A stretch of DNA of 64,000 bases, from contig NZ_CP029190.1 in assembly GCF_008642295.1 (NCBI RefSeq), forward strand, positions 4,881,501-4,945,500. The letters are read 5' to 3'. This document shows positions 33,760 through 44,572 of the stretch, in pieces. The notes beneath the pieces were generated by a model. The model saw only the letters and a list, made by a program, of their open reading frames with translations. It did no database searches and was not told where the DNA came from. This DNA comes from Streptomyces venezuelae (GTDB taxonomy: Bacteria > Actinomycetota > Actinomycetes > Streptomycetales > Streptomycetaceae). Numbering within the stretch: position 1 is the first letter of the stretch; each line of letters begins with the position of its first letter. The translations under genes were made by a program, and so were the position numbers.

Positions 33760-33832
33760 TGCCCCCGGCAGGACTCGAACCTGCGGCCAAGTGCTTAGAA
33801 GGCACCTGCTCTATCCACTGAGCTACGGGGGC
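33760..33832 (-). tRNA. tRNA-Arg (anticodon UCU)
   Basis: Read on the minus strand, a 7-bp acceptor stem GCCCCCG/CGGGGGC encloses the D-arm TAGCTCAGTGGATAGAGC, an anticodon arm GTGC-CTTCTAA-GCAC giving anticodon TCT, and a TpsiC arm with GGTTCGAGTCC. The discriminator is A, and CCA (complement of TGG at 33757-33759) is encoded. It marks the return to core genes right of the cluster. Confidence 0.95.
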
Positions 33833-34118
33833 CGGAAGGTGACCATGAGCCGGGTCAAGGATAGGGCTCCCATCGCCTCGTCCCGGTTGCTTCACCCGCG
33901 TGCCACGATGTGGAGGTTCGGTGAAGCGGTCCCGATAATCGCAGGCAGATGCGATTCCTGCACCGCTTTTGCGCCGCCGCGCGCCGGGTGTTGTGCACTC
34001 GTTATGCCTGTGCCCCAGTCGCCCCTTCTGTTCCGTCGTCCGGCTGGTTGGAGTGGCGGTCGGCGCGCAGAGGGCCTATAAGCTTCAAAAAGGGTCACAA
34101 ATTGGGCATTCTTCGCAT

Positions 34119-35771
34119 GTGGTGACCTTGGATGTTCGGCCTCAGCTGCTCGATGCCCTCTCCGCCCTGCGCGACCGGGTCGCCTCCGTGCGTCTGCCGC
34201 TGCCCCTTCCCGGTGCCCCGCGCGCCCGCCAGACCAGAGCCGAGCTGCTCGCCCAGCTCGACGACTACCTGGTGCCCAGGCTCCGGGCCCCCGAGGCCCC
34301 CCTCCTCGCGGTGATCGGCGGCTCAACCGGCGCGGGGAAGTCCACCCTCGTCAACTCCCTCGTCGGGCGGCAGGTCAGCGAGGCGGGGGTGCTCCGGCCC
34401 ACGACCCGTACGCCCGTACTCGTCTGCCATCCGGACGACCACCACTGGTTCGCCGGGATGCGGGTGCTCCCCGACCTGATGCGGGTCTGGGGCGACCGGT
34501 TCGACGACGGCGCCGGCCCGGCCGGCACCGCCCCCGGGCGGACCGGCCGCCGCCCCGGCGGCACCGGAGCCACCGGCAGCACCGGAGCCACCGGCGCGCG
34601 CGAGCTGCGCATCGAGACCGTCGGCAGCCTGCCCCGCGGCCTCGCCCTGCTCGACGCACCCGACATCGACTCCCTGGTGGTGGAGAACCGCAATCTCGCC
34701 GCCGAGCTCATCTGCGCCGCCGACGTCTGGGTCATGGTCACCACCGCCTCCCGCTACGCCGATGCCGTCCCCTGGCACCTGCTGCGCACGGCCAAGGAGT
34801 ACAAGGCCACCCTGATCACCGTGCTCGACCGGGTGCCGCACCAGGTGCTCACCGAGGTCTCACGGCAGTACGGGGCCCTGCTCACCCGCGCCGGACTGGG
34901 CGACGTACCCCGCTTCACCGTCCCCGAGCTCCCGGAGTCGGCCGGCGGCGGCGGACTGCTCCCGGCCACCGCCGTCGCCCCGCTGGCCGCCTGGCTGATC
35001 CACCACGCCCAGGACCCGGCAGCCCGGCAGCAGGCGGTCGGCCGTACCGCCCTCGGGGTGCTGGACTCGCTGCGCCGCCGGATGCCCGCGCTCGCCGCCG
35101 CCGTCGCCGCCCAGCACGCCGCGGCCGTACGGCTCACCGCCGCGGTCGAGGACGCGTACAAGAAGGAGGGCAAGCGGGTCCGCAGCCGACTCGACCAGGG
35201 CGCCGTGCTCGCCGGAGACGCCCTCACCCGCTGGCGCGGCTACCCCGTCGACACCACCGCCGACGAACTGCTCGACTCCCTCGCCGAAAGCCTCGCCGCC
35301 CTCCTCCAGTGCGCCGTCGCCGCCGCGGACGAACGGATCGCCGCCGTCTGGCGCCGGGAGCCCGCCGCCGCAGGGATCCCGCTGCCCGCCCCCGACCGGG
35401 AGGCGGGCGAACGGATCGGGATGGCCGTACGCCGCTGGCGGCGGGTCCTGGAGGAACTCGCCGAGGAAGAGGTGGCCCGGCTCGACCGGCAGCCCGTACC
35501 CGACCCCGACCAGATCGCCGCCCTGCTCGTCTCCGCCCTGCTGGGCGGCAAGCGGGCCCGGGTGGCCGGCGAGAAACTCGCCGAGCGGATCGGCGCCCAG
35601 GCCGCGCTGCGGCTGCGCGACCGGGGCGGCGAACTCGTCGGCGAACACCTCGACGAGGTACTCAGGGCCGAACGCGACCGCCGCCTGGCCCCCCTCGACG
35701 CACTCGAAGTCACCCCGGAGCCGCAGGCCGAGCTGATCGCCGCGCTCTCCCTACTGCAGAAGGAGAGATGA
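34119..35771 (+). CDS. dynA: Dynamin-like GTPase, DynA type
   Basis: A 550-residue GTPase (GTG start at 34119 or 34122). The P-loop is [19 protein letters not shown], followed by switch I (RPTTRTPV), G3 (LLDAPDIDS) and G4 (ITVLDRV). The long helical remainder has no membrane helix. An insertion of Gly/Thr/Ala repeats ([14 protein letters not shown]) lies between switch I and G3. Together with the next gene, which has two membrane helices, it matches the two-gene dynamin-like pair DynA/DynB known to stabilise FtsZ rings in sporulating Streptomyces (recalled from the literature). The symbol is inferred from that match. Confidence 0.8.
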   Translation: MVTLDVRPQLLDALSALRDRVASVRLPLPLPGAPRARQTRAELLAQLDDYLVPRLRAPEAPLLAVIGGSTGAGKSTLVNSLVGRQVSEAGVLRPTTRTPVLVCHPDDHHWFAGMRVLPDLMRVWGDRFDDGAGPAGTAPGRTGRRPGGTGATGSTGATGARELRIETVGSLPRGLALLDAPDIDSLVVENRNLAAELICAADVWVMVTTASRYADAVPWHLLRTAKEYKATLITVLDRVPHQVLTEVSRQYGALLTRAGLGDVPRFTVPELPESAGGGGLLPATAVAPLAAWLIHHAQDPAARQQAVGRTALGVLDSLRRRMPALAAAVAAQHAAAVRLTAAVEDAYKKEGKRVRSRLDQGAVLAGDALTRWRGYPVDTTADELLDSLAESLAALLQCAVAAADERIAAVWRREPAAAGIPLPAPDREAGERIGMAVRRWRRVLEELAEEEVARLDRQPVPDPDQIAALLVSALLGGKRARVAGEKLAERIGAQAALRLRDRGGELVGEHLDEVLRAERDRRLAPLDALEVTPEPQAELIAALSLLQKER

Positions 35772-35775
35772 CGAG

Positions 35776-37599
35776 GTGACCGCCCTCACCGAGAACACCG
35801 ACGACCGCTGGGACGACCGCTGGGACGACGGGCTCATCGCCCGCCGGCTCGCCGAGGACGAGGAGGAGGACGACGGCACCGACGAGGCGCTCGTCCGTGC
35901 CGTCTCCGGGGCCGGCGGCGACGGCGGCAAGGCCCCCGGCCCGCCGCCCCTCAGCCCCGAGGGGCTGGCCCTGCGGGCCCGTCTCGACGCCCTGCGCCAG
36001 CTGGTCGGCCTCTCCCGCACCCGGCTCGACGGCAAGACGCTCGCCGAGGCCGGTCGGGTGCTCGACGAGGCCGCCGCCCGGCGCGGACTCTCCCCCCAGC
36101 ACACCGTGGTCGCCATCGCCGGAGCCACCGGAAGCGGAAAGTCCACGCTCTTCAATTCACTCGCAGGAGTGCAGATCTCGGAGACCGGACTGCGCCGCCC
36201 GACCACCGCCGCGCCGATCGCATGCAGTTGGACCGACGGCGCGGCCGGGCTGCTGGACCGGCTGGAGATCCCCGGCCGGCTGCGCCGCCGCCCGCGCGAC
36301 ACCGCGGACGCCGGCCTCCTCCAGGGACTGGTCCTGGTCGACCTGCCCGACCTGGACTCCGCGGTCGGCGCCCACCGCGAGCACGTGGACCGGGTGCTGG
36401 CCCTGGTCGACGCCGTGGTGTGGGTGGTCGACCCGGAGAAGTACGCCGACGCCGTCCTCCACGAGCGCTACCTGAGGCCGCTCGCCGGGCACGCCGAGAT
36501 CACCTTCGTGGTCCTCAACCAGGTCGACCGGCTGCCCGGCGAGGCCGCCGACCTGGTCCTCGACGACCTGCGCAGACTCCTCGACGAGGACGGCATCGCC
36601 CTCGGCGAACACGGCGAACCCGGGGCCACCGTGCTCGGACTGTCCGCCCTCACCGGCGAAGGCGTGGGGGAGCTCCGCGAACTGCTGGGACAGTTCACCC
36701 AGGAACGCGGCGCCGCCACCCGGCGGATCTCCGCCGACGTCGACCGGGCCGCCCACCGGCTGCGCACGCTGTACGTCGCGGACGGGCACGGCGGTCCGGA
36801 GATCGGCGAGGCCGCCCGGACCGAGTTCGAGGACCGGCTCGCCGAGGCGGTCGGCGCGTACGCGGCCGGGCTCGCCGCCGAACGGGCCTGGCGGCGCAAC
36901 GCCGGCAAGGCCTGCGGAACCCCCTGGCTGCGGCTGTGGCGCTGGTACGAGAGCCGGCGCGCCCCGCACCGGCTCAGCGGCCTGGCCGCGCTGGCCGCAC
37001 TCGGCGGCCGTACGTACGGCGGCGAACCGGAACCGCCGCGGGAGGAAGAGGTCACCGCGCGGCAGCGGGTGGAGCAGGCGGTGCGGACGGTGGCCGACGA
37101 GGCCGCCGCCGGACTGCCCGAACCATGGGCGCAGGCGGTACGGGAGACCGCCGTCCGGGGTGCCGAGCGGATGCCGGAGGCGCTGGACGAGCTGGCGGTG
37201 ACGGTGGGCGTGCCCACCGGGAAGCCGCCACGGCCGGCCTGGTGGCCGGCCGCCGTCCTGGGCCAGGCGGCCATGACCCTGGTGCAGATCTTCGGCGGGC
37301 TGTGGCTGGTCGGGCAGATCGCCGGGGTGCTGGAACCGGGCCTGCTGCTGCCCGTCCTGCTGATGGTGGCCGGGATCGTGGGCGGGCCGCTGGTCGAGTG
37401 GACCTGCTCGATGGCGGCCCGCGGACCCGCCCGCCGGTACGGGCAGGACGCCGAACGCCGGCTCCGGCAGGCGGCGGCCGGCTGCGGGCGGGCCAGGGTG
37501 CTGGAGCCGGTCGCGGCCGAACTGCTGCGGTACCGCGAGGTGCGGGAGCAGTACGCGGTGGTGGCAGGGGGGAACCGGTTGTCCACAACCCGTCAGTAA
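35776..37599 (+). CDS. dynB: Dynamin-like membrane GTPase, DynB type
   Basis: A 607-residue GTPase starting at GTG 35776, four bases after the previous stop. G1 is IAGATGSGKSTLFNSLAG, then RPTTAAPI, LVDLPDLDS (G3) and VVLNQVDRL (G4). Two adjacent membrane helices lie at about residues 480-540 (AAVLGQAAMTLVQIFGGLWLVG and LLPVLLMVAGIVGGPLVEW), the expected membrane anchor of a bacterial dynamin. The pair probably assembles at the cell division site during sporulation septation. It is followed by an SsbB-like gene. Confidence 0.82.
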   Translation: MTALTENTDDRWDDRWDDGLIARRLAEDEEEDDGTDEALVRAVSGAGGDGGKAPGPPPLSPEGLALRARLDALRQLVGLSRTRLDGKTLAEAGRVLDEAAARRGLSPQHTVVAIAGATGSGKSTLFNSLAGVQISETGLRRPTTAAPIACSWTDGAAGLLDRLEIPGRLRRRPRDTADAGLLQGLVLVDLPDLDSAVGAHREHVDRVLALVDAVVWVVDPEKYADAVLHERYLRPLAGHAEITFVVLNQVDRLPGEAADLVLDDLRRLLDEDGIALGEHGEPGATVLGLSALTGEGVGELRELLGQFTQERGAATRRISADVDRAAHRLRTLYVADGHGGPEIGEAARTEFEDRLAEAVGAYAAGLAAERAWRRNAGKACGTPWLRLWRWYESRRAPHRLSGLAALAALGGRTYGGEPEPPREEEVTARQRVEQAVRTVADEAAAGLPEPWAQAVRETAVRGAERMPEALDELAVTVGVPTGKPPRPAWWPAAVLGQAAMTLVQIFGGLWLVGQIAGVLEPGLLLPVLLMVAGIVGGPLVEWTCSMAARGPARRYGQDAERRLRQAAAGCGRARVLEPVAAELLRYREVREQYAVVAGGNRLSTTRQ

Positions 37600-37700
37600 T
37601 CCACAGGGGGGAGCGGGGTGGGGGCGGGTGGGCGGAGCATGAAGTCCGGAGCGGGTGCCGTGGCCGTGCGGCCCGCGAGGACGGGGAGGGGGCGACCGGG

Positions 37701-38102
37701 ATGAACGAGACCCTGGTGACACTGGTGGGGCATGTGGCGACGCAGATTGACTACCGGGAGACGCCGAATGGGGCATCGGCGAGATTCCGCTTCGCCGTGA
37801 CCCCGCGGTTCCGGGACCGGCAGACACAGGCCTGGACGGACGGGCCGACCAGTTTCTTCACGGTGTGGGCGCGGCGCTCCCTGGCCGCCAATCTGGCGGG
37901 TTCGGTGGCGGTCGGCGAACCCCTGGTAGTGCACGGCCGGCTGCGGGTCCGGGACGGGGAGCGGGAGGGCCGGAAGTGGTTCTCCGCCGATATCGAGGCG
38001 GTGGCCGTCGGACACGACCTCACACGCGGCACCGCGGCGTTCCGCCGGGTCGTCAAAGTCGAGTCGATACTGACGGATTCTCAGAAGGCGGCGGTGGTCT
38101 AG
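37701..38102 (+). CDS. ssbB: Single-stranded DNA-binding protein (SsbB-like)
   Basis: A 133-residue OB-fold protein: NETLVTLVGHVATQIDYRETPNG, ARFRFAVTPRF, SFFTVWARRSLAANLAGSVAVGEPLVVHGRLRVRD and KWFSADIEAVAVGHDL are the strands and the W/F-containing DNA-binding face of bacterial SSB. It lacks the acidic DDDIPF-type C-terminal tip of the main SSB, as expected for the second streptomycete SSB, which is linked to chromosome segregation in spores. The neighbouring dynamin-like genes fit a sporulation setting. Confidence 0.85.
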   Translation: MNETLVTLVGHVATQIDYRETPNGASARFRFAVTPRFRDRQTQAWTDGPTSFFTVWARRSLAANLAGSVAVGEPLVVHGRLRVRDGEREGRKWFSADIEAVAVGHDLTRGTAAFRRVVKVESILTDSQKAAVV

Positions 38103-38170
38103 GTGTTCGAGACCGCTAGGATTCCCCGGTACTCACGGGCGCCAGGGTCTTTGGCCCAAAGGGGAAGACT

Positions 38171-39427
38171 GTGTCCATTGCCGTTCCCGCTCATTCCGGT
38201 TCCACCGATCGTTCCGGTTCCACCGGTGTCACCGGCAGAACCGCTTCCACCGGCACGACTGTTTCCACGGGCGGAGGCGGCGGCGGGGTCCGGAGACCGC
38301 TGGCCGTTGCCCTGCTGGCCGCGGCCCTCGCCGCCGCGCCCGGCACCGCGGCGGCCACCGAGACCGAGCGGCCGGGGTCCCGGCCGCCGGAAGGCGCGAG
38401 CGCCGTGCTCGACGGGCTGAAGACCTACGGGCAGGCGGTGCTGCGCGGCACGGACGGGGCGGTCCGCCACATTCCGGCCGGGCTGTACGAGATGCGGGTC
38501 GACGGCGGCGGGATGCTGCAGACCTACGGGGTGGGGCTGGCCGGCTTCGCCCAGCCCGAGGAGCGGTACACCGAGACACCGTGGAGCGGCAGCCCGCTCG
38601 GCGGAAACGGCGAGGCCGGCCGGATCCGCTGGGTGCTGGAGCACTCCTACCCCCAGCTGAACGACCTCGCCGGGCTCGCCGAGGCCGCCGGCGCCGGCGC
38701 GCTCACCGCGGAGAGCGCAGCCGCCGGCACCCAGGTGGCGATCTGGCGGCTCACCGAGGGGGCGAGCGTGGAGGCGGCCGACCCGGCGGCGGAGAAGCTG
38801 GCCGACTACCTCCAGCAGGCCTCCGTGCTGCTCCCGGAGCCGCCCGCCTCGCTCAGCCTGGAGCCCGCCGAGGTGTCCGGGGCGGCGGGCAGCCGGCTCG
38901 GGCCCGTCACCGTCCGCACCCGCGCGCAGAGCGTGACGGTCACCCCGGACCCGGCGGCGCAGCGGATGGGGGTGCGGGTGCTGGATGCCGAGGGCCGGCC
39001 GGTGACGACCGCGGCCAACGGCACCCGGCTCTATTTCGAGGTGCCCGCGGGCACCCCCGACGGCACCGCTTCGGTGACCGTCCAGGGCGCCACCAAGGTC
39101 CCGGTCGGGAGGGTCTTCACCAGCGGCGGGCACAGCCAGGCGCAGATCGTGGCGGGCTCCAGCGCCTCCGCCGCCACCGCCCGGGCCGATGCGGTCTGGC
39201 CGGCGCCTGCGCCCGGGAACCTGGCCGCGCAGGGAGCACCGGGTGCGGCGATCGGGGTGCCGGTCGCCGCGGCGATGGTGGACGAGAAGGAGACGGAGGA
39301 CCGTCTGGCGGCCAGCGGCAGCTCCGCGGCCACCCCGGTGATCGCCTCCCTGGCCGTCGGTCTGGTGGTCCTCGGCGGGGTGGTGGTCCTGATGCTGCGC
39401 AAGCGGCCACTGGACGAGGAGGAGTAG
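38171..39427 (+). CDS. Secreted membrane-anchored protein of the thioester-domain family, thioester Cys missing
   Basis: A 418-residue surface protein (GTG start). It has a Ser/Thr/Gly-rich N-terminal stretch, then a signal segment (VRRPLAVALLAAALAAAPGTAAA). The thioester-domain pattern follows: GGGMLQTYGVGL, EERYTETPWSGSPLGGNGEAGRIRWVLEHSYPQLNDLAGLA and AAAGTQVAIWRL. Relatives have TYCID, where the Cys bonds to a later Gln; here the position is Gly120 although Gln188 is kept. An Ig-like segment and a C-terminal membrane helix (VIASLAVGLVVLGGVVVLML) with RKRPLDEEE anchor it. It probably has a structural or adhesive role without a thioester. Confidence 0.82.
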   Translation: MSIAVPAHSGSTDRSGSTGVTGRTASTGTTVSTGGGGGGVRRPLAVALLAAALAAAPGTAAATETERPGSRPPEGASAVLDGLKTYGQAVLRGTDGAVRHIPAGLYEMRVDGGGMLQTYGVGLAGFAQPEERYTETPWSGSPLGGNGEAGRIRWVLEHSYPQLNDLAGLAEAAGAGALTAESAAAGTQVAIWRLTEGASVEAADPAAEKLADYLQQASVLLPEPPASLSLEPAEVSGAAGSRLGPVTVRTRAQSVTVTPDPAAQRMGVRVLDAEGRPVTTAANGTRLYFEVPAGTPDGTASVTVQGATKVPVGRVFTSGGHSQAQIVAGSSASAATARADAVWPAPAPGNLAAQGAPGAAIGVPVAAAMVDEKETEDRLAASGSSAATPVIASLAVGLVVLGGVVVLMLRKRPLDEEE

Positions 39428-39533
39428 CGGGGAGGGCGGCCCCGGGGGCCGTCTCGGGCCCATCCGGCGGACCGGACGGGGGAGGACGGGCGGCGGAGGG
39501 GGTTCAAACGAAGATCCGGGGTAGGGGACCGGG

Positions 39534-41039
39534 ATGGAACAGGATGCGCGAGTGGCGGGAACCCACGGCGGGCCGGTGACCTGGCGGGGCGGGGTGGCGC
39601 GGTGGGACCGGGGTCTCTTCGATGCCGTGGCCCGGCGGCACTGGCCGGGGGGCGACCGGGTGCTGCCACGGCTGAGCAGGGCCGCGGACCACGGGCTGCT
39701 GTGGGGCGGGGTCGCCGCAGGACTGGTGGTGTTCGGGTCCGCCGGGGTGCGGCGGGCGGCGCTGCACGGGGCCGCCTCCCTGGCGCTGGCCTCGGCCACG
39801 GTCAACACGGTCGGCAAATGGACGGTACGGCGGGCCCGGCCGCTGACCGAAGGGGTGCCGGCGGTCCGGCAGCCGGCCCGGCAGCCCTGGACCACGTCGT
39901 TCCCGTCCGGGCACTCCGCCTCCGCGTTCGCCTTCCTCACCGGCCTGGCCTCGGCGGCGCCCGGCTGGGGTGCGGTGATCGCTCCGCTGGCCGTGTCCGT
40001 GGCCTTCTCCCGGGTCTACACCGGGGTGCACTACCCGACGGATGTGCTGGCCGGGGCTGCGCTCGGGGTCGGGGCCGGGCTGGTCGTACGGCGTCTCGCG
40101 GCCGAGGCGGAGCGGGCGCGGACCACCCCGGGTGACGAGAGCCCGGCCCCGGCGCCGGCGCTGCCCGGCGGCGCCGGGCTCACCGTCGTCGTCAACACCG
40201 GGTCCGGTACGGCGGACCCGGCCGCGCTGGACCTCCTCGCCTCGGAGCTGCCGGCCGCCGAGGTGGTCGAGTGCTCGGGCGAGGAGCTGACCGGGGTACT
40301 GGCGGACGCCGCGGGCCGGTGCGCCGCCCTCGGCGTCCTCGGGGGCGACGGCACCGTCAATGCGGCGGCCACGGCCGCACTGCACGCCGGGGTGCCGCTG
40401 GCCGTGTTTCCCGGCGGGACCCTGAACCACTTCGCCCAGGACCTCGGGCTCGGCGGGCTCGAGGACACCTGCCGGGCCGTGGCCGGCGGGCATGCCGTGC
40501 GGGTGGGGGTCGGCCGGTTCACCCCGGAGCCGGCCGGCTCAGCCGGGCCCGGGTACTTCCTGAACACCTTCAGCCTGGGCGCCTACCCGGAGCTGCTGGG
40601 CCGGCGGCTGCGCTGGGCCCCGAGGATCGGCGGCGGCCCCGCCGCCCTGCTGGCGGCCGTACACGTGCTGCGCTCGCAGCGCCCGGTCCGGCTGCGGCTG
40701 GCCGGCCGGGCCCGCTCGGTCTGGCTGCTCTTCGCCGGCAACGGCACGTACCACGGCACCGGTCCCACCCCGCGCCGCCGGCTCAGCCTGGCCGAGTCCG
40801 AGCTGGACGTGCGCCTGGTCCACGGAGGCGGCCATCCCGGCATCCGGCTGCTCACCGCCGCTCTGACCGGCCCGCTGAGCCGGTCCCCGGTGCATGTCGC
40901 GACCCGCCTGCGCACCCTGCACATCGCCGGTATCCCGCCCGGCACGCCACTCGCCTTCGACGGGGAGTACGACGTCGCACCCCCGGCCCTGATTCTGGAC
41001 AAACTTCCCCAAGCCCTGACCGTCTACCGACCGGAGTGA
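39534..41039 (+). CDS. PAP2 phosphatase-diacylglycerol kinase fusion
   Basis: A 501-residue fusion. Residues about 1-195 are a membrane PAP2 phosphatase with its three motifs KWTVRRARP, SFPSGHSAS and SRVYTGVHYPTD. After an Ala/Pro linker, residues about 215-500 are a DagK/YegS-type lipid kinase: GLTVVVNTGSGTA, the ATP motif LGVLGGDGTVNAAA, VFPGGTLNHFAQDLGL and GTPLAFDGEYD. Such proteins could dephosphorylate a lipid phosphate and rephosphorylate the lipid in one polypeptide at the membrane. The ATG follows GGGGACCGG at a moderate distance. It has its own promoter region. Confidence 0.88.
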   Translation: MEQDARVAGTHGGPVTWRGGVARWDRGLFDAVARRHWPGGDRVLPRLSRAADHGLLWGGVAAGLVVFGSAGVRRAALHGAASLALASATVNTVGKWTVRRARPLTEGVPAVRQPARQPWTTSFPSGHSASAFAFLTGLASAAPGWGAVIAPLAVSVAFSRVYTGVHYPTDVLAGAALGVGAGLVVRRLAAEAERARTTPGDESPAPAPALPGGAGLTVVVNTGSGTADPAALDLLASELPAAEVVECSGEELTGVLADAAGRCAALGVLGGDGTVNAAATAALHAGVPLAVFPGGTLNHFAQDLGLGGLEDTCRAVAGGHAVRVGVGRFTPEPAGSAGPGYFLNTFSLGAYPELLGRRLRWAPRIGGGPAALLAAVHVLRSQRPVRLRLAGRARSVWLLFAGNGTYHGTGPTPRRRLSLAESELDVRLVHGGGHPGIRLLTAALTGPLSRSPVHVATRLRTLHIAGIPPGTPLAFDGEYDVAPPALILDKLPQALTVYRPE

Positions 41040-41136
41040 TCAATTCCGATAAAAACCGGGCAAGAGAGGCTGTTTTCGCAGGTTAGGGTGTCGAGAAAAT
41101 GATCAAATGCAGCCTCTTTACGAGTAGGTGCTCTCT

Positions 41137-42324
41137 GTGAAGTTGTCCCGGATCGCCGCCGCGGTCACCACGGCCGCCATTGCTCCGGCCGTGCTCCTGT
41201 CCTCCCCGGCGTTCGCCACCGACGCCCCGGGCGCCGGTACCGGCACCACCCCGGCCGCGCCGACCGCTCCCGACACGGACCCCGAGGCCCAGTCCAAGGC
41301 GGACCGCGAGGAGATCGAGCGGATCATCGCCGACCCGATGAGCAGCGCGTACATGCGCGAGGCCGCCCGCAAGGCCATCGCCGACGGTCCCGCCGCGATG
41401 CGCAAGTTCGTGGAGACCGACCAGCACCACATCCGCCTCGACGACTACCGGGTCCTGATCACCCGCCTCCTGCACAACGCCGGTCCCAGCCTGAAGAAGG
41501 GGATCAACGAGATCCTCGACAAGGACAAGCACACCCTGGCGGATCTGCGCACGTTCTACAACGTCACCCAGCACGAGCTGCGCGACGTGGACAACCAGGT
41601 CGAGATCTCCAAGCTCATCCATGCCGGTGGCCCGGGCGTGAAGGAGGCCGGCAAGAAGGCGCTCAAGGGCACGCCCGCCGACCGGACCGCCTTCCTCGAG
41701 ACCGGGTTCCGCCTGGCCCGGGCCCAGGACGACAGGGTCGAGGTCTTCCGGGTGCTCAGCACCGCGGGCCCGGTGCTGAAGGAGGGGATCTACCAGCTCC
41801 TCGACGGCAACCCGACCCCGGAGCAGCTGCGCACGTTCCTGGAGTCCACCCAGCACCAGCTGCGTGACCAGGACAACCGCGTCAAGATCGCCCAGATCAT
41901 CGACGGTGCCGGTCCGGAGCTGCTCAAGGCCGGCCGTGCCGCACTGGACGGCACCCCCGCCGACCGGACCGCCTTCCTCGAGAAGGGCCAGCACGAGGCC
42001 CGCGCCAAGGACAAGAAGGCGCAGGAGGAGAAGGACAGGACGGAGCAGGGCAAGGACCAGGGCGGCCAGGGCCAGGGCAAGGACGGCCAGGGCCAGAACC
42101 AGGGCAACGGCTCGGGCTCCGGCACCGGCACGGGCGGCAACGGGACGGGTACCGGCACCGGCACCGGCAACAACACCGCTCCCCAGGGCGGCAGCGGCTC
42201 CCTCGCCACCACCGGCGCCGACTCCTCCACCACCATGATCGCCGGAGGCGCCGGCACCGCCCTCGCCGCGGGCGCCGGCCTGCTGCTCGCGGCCCGTATG
42301 CGCCGCACGGCCGGCCAGCGCTGA
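41137..42324 (+). CDS. ALF-repeat surface protein with LAXTG sorting signal
   Basis: A 395-residue cell-wall protein. The signal peptide is KLSRIAAAVTTAAIAPAVLLSSPAFATDA. The body has repeated helices of the ALF type, such as YMREAARKAIADGPAAMRKFVE, GVKEAGKKALKGTPADRTAFLE and LLKAGRAALDGTPADRTAFLE, with interleaved EISKLIHAGGP/KIAQIIDGAGP units. A Gly/Gln/Thr-rich wall-spanning region follows, ending in LATTG, a hydrophobic helix and RRTAGQR, the typical class E sortase LAXTG signal. The start is GTG 41137 (GTG 41128 is possible). It is probably surface-displayed on hyphae; no ligand is known. Confidence 0.85.
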   Translation: MKLSRIAAAVTTAAIAPAVLLSSPAFATDAPGAGTGTTPAAPTAPDTDPEAQSKADREEIERIIADPMSSAYMREAARKAIADGPAAMRKFVETDQHHIRLDDYRVLITRLLHNAGPSLKKGINEILDKDKHTLADLRTFYNVTQHELRDVDNQVEISKLIHAGGPGVKEAGKKALKGTPADRTAFLETGFRLARAQDDRVEVFRVLSTAGPVLKEGIYQLLDGNPTPEQLRTFLESTQHQLRDQDNRVKIAQIIDGAGPELLKAGRAALDGTPADRTAFLEKGQHEARAKDKKAQEEKDRTEQGKDQGGQGQGKDGQGQNQGNGSGSGTGTGGNGTGTGTGTGNNTAPQGGSGSLATTGADSSTTMIAGGAGTALAAGAGLLLAARMRRTAGQR

Positions 42325-42351
42325 CCCGCTGACCCCTGGATCCGGTGCCCC

Positions 42352-42394
42352 GGCGCGGGCGGCGCTCCCCGGCCCCGGGAGCACCGCCCGCGCC
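42352..42394 (+). terminator. Terminator after the ALF-repeat gene
   Basis: GGCGCGGGCGG (42352-42362) pairs with CCGCCCGCGCC (42384-42394), and the inner bases GCTCCC/GGGAGC extend the stem. It lies 28 bases after the stop. Confidence 0.75.
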
Positions 42395-42473
42395 ATACGG
42401 GTTTCCCCCGCGGGGTGGACGTCAGGCAAGATGGGGTGTATCTGCCCATCATCGATCTGCCGGACGGTTTCTC

Positions 42474-44138
<1,665 letters not shown>

Positions 44139-44140
44139 GC

Positions 44141-44572
44141 GTGGCCCGTCACATCTACCGCTGCCCGTTGCGCTGGTCGGACATGGACGCCTTCGGCCAC
44201 GTCAACAACGTGGTCTTCCTCCGCTACCTGGAGGAGGCGCGCATCGACTTCATGTTCCGGCTGGCGCCGGGCAACGGCTCCCAGTCGTTCCAGGGCGGGT
44301 CCGTCGTGGCCCGTCACGAGATCGACTACAAGCGCCCGCTGGTGCACCGGCACGAGCCGGTCACCATCGAGTCGTGGGTGACGAAGATAGGTGCGGCCTC
44401 GCTGACCATCGCCTACGAGGTCAAGGACGAGGACACCGTGTACGTGCGGGCGTCCACCGTCGTCGTGCCCTTCGACCTGGAGACCCAGCGACCGCGGCGG
44501 ATCACCGAGGAGGAGCGCTACTTCCTCGAGAAGTACGTCGACGATTCGGCCGGACCGGCGCGCGCCGCATGA
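44141..44572 (+). CDS. Acyl-CoA thioesterase, hotdog fold (4HBT family)
   Basis: A 143-residue protein: RWSDMDAFGHVNNVVFLRYLEEARIDFM is the classic catalytic Asp/helix region, and VARHEIDYKRPLVHRHEPVTIESWV and DEDTVYVRASTVVVPFDLETQRPRRI complete the hotdog fold. It hydrolyses acyl-CoA or aryl-CoA; the natural substrate is unclear. GTG start two bases after the EttA stop; its own stop overlaps the next start, so the three genes form one operon. Confidence 0.9.
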   Translation: MARHIYRCPLRWSDMDAFGHVNNVVFLRYLEEARIDFMFRLAPGNGSQSFQGGSVVARHEIDYKRPLVHRHEPVTIESWVTKIGAASLTIAYEVKDEDTVYVRASTVVVPFDLETQRPRRITEEERYFLEKYVDDSAGPARAA

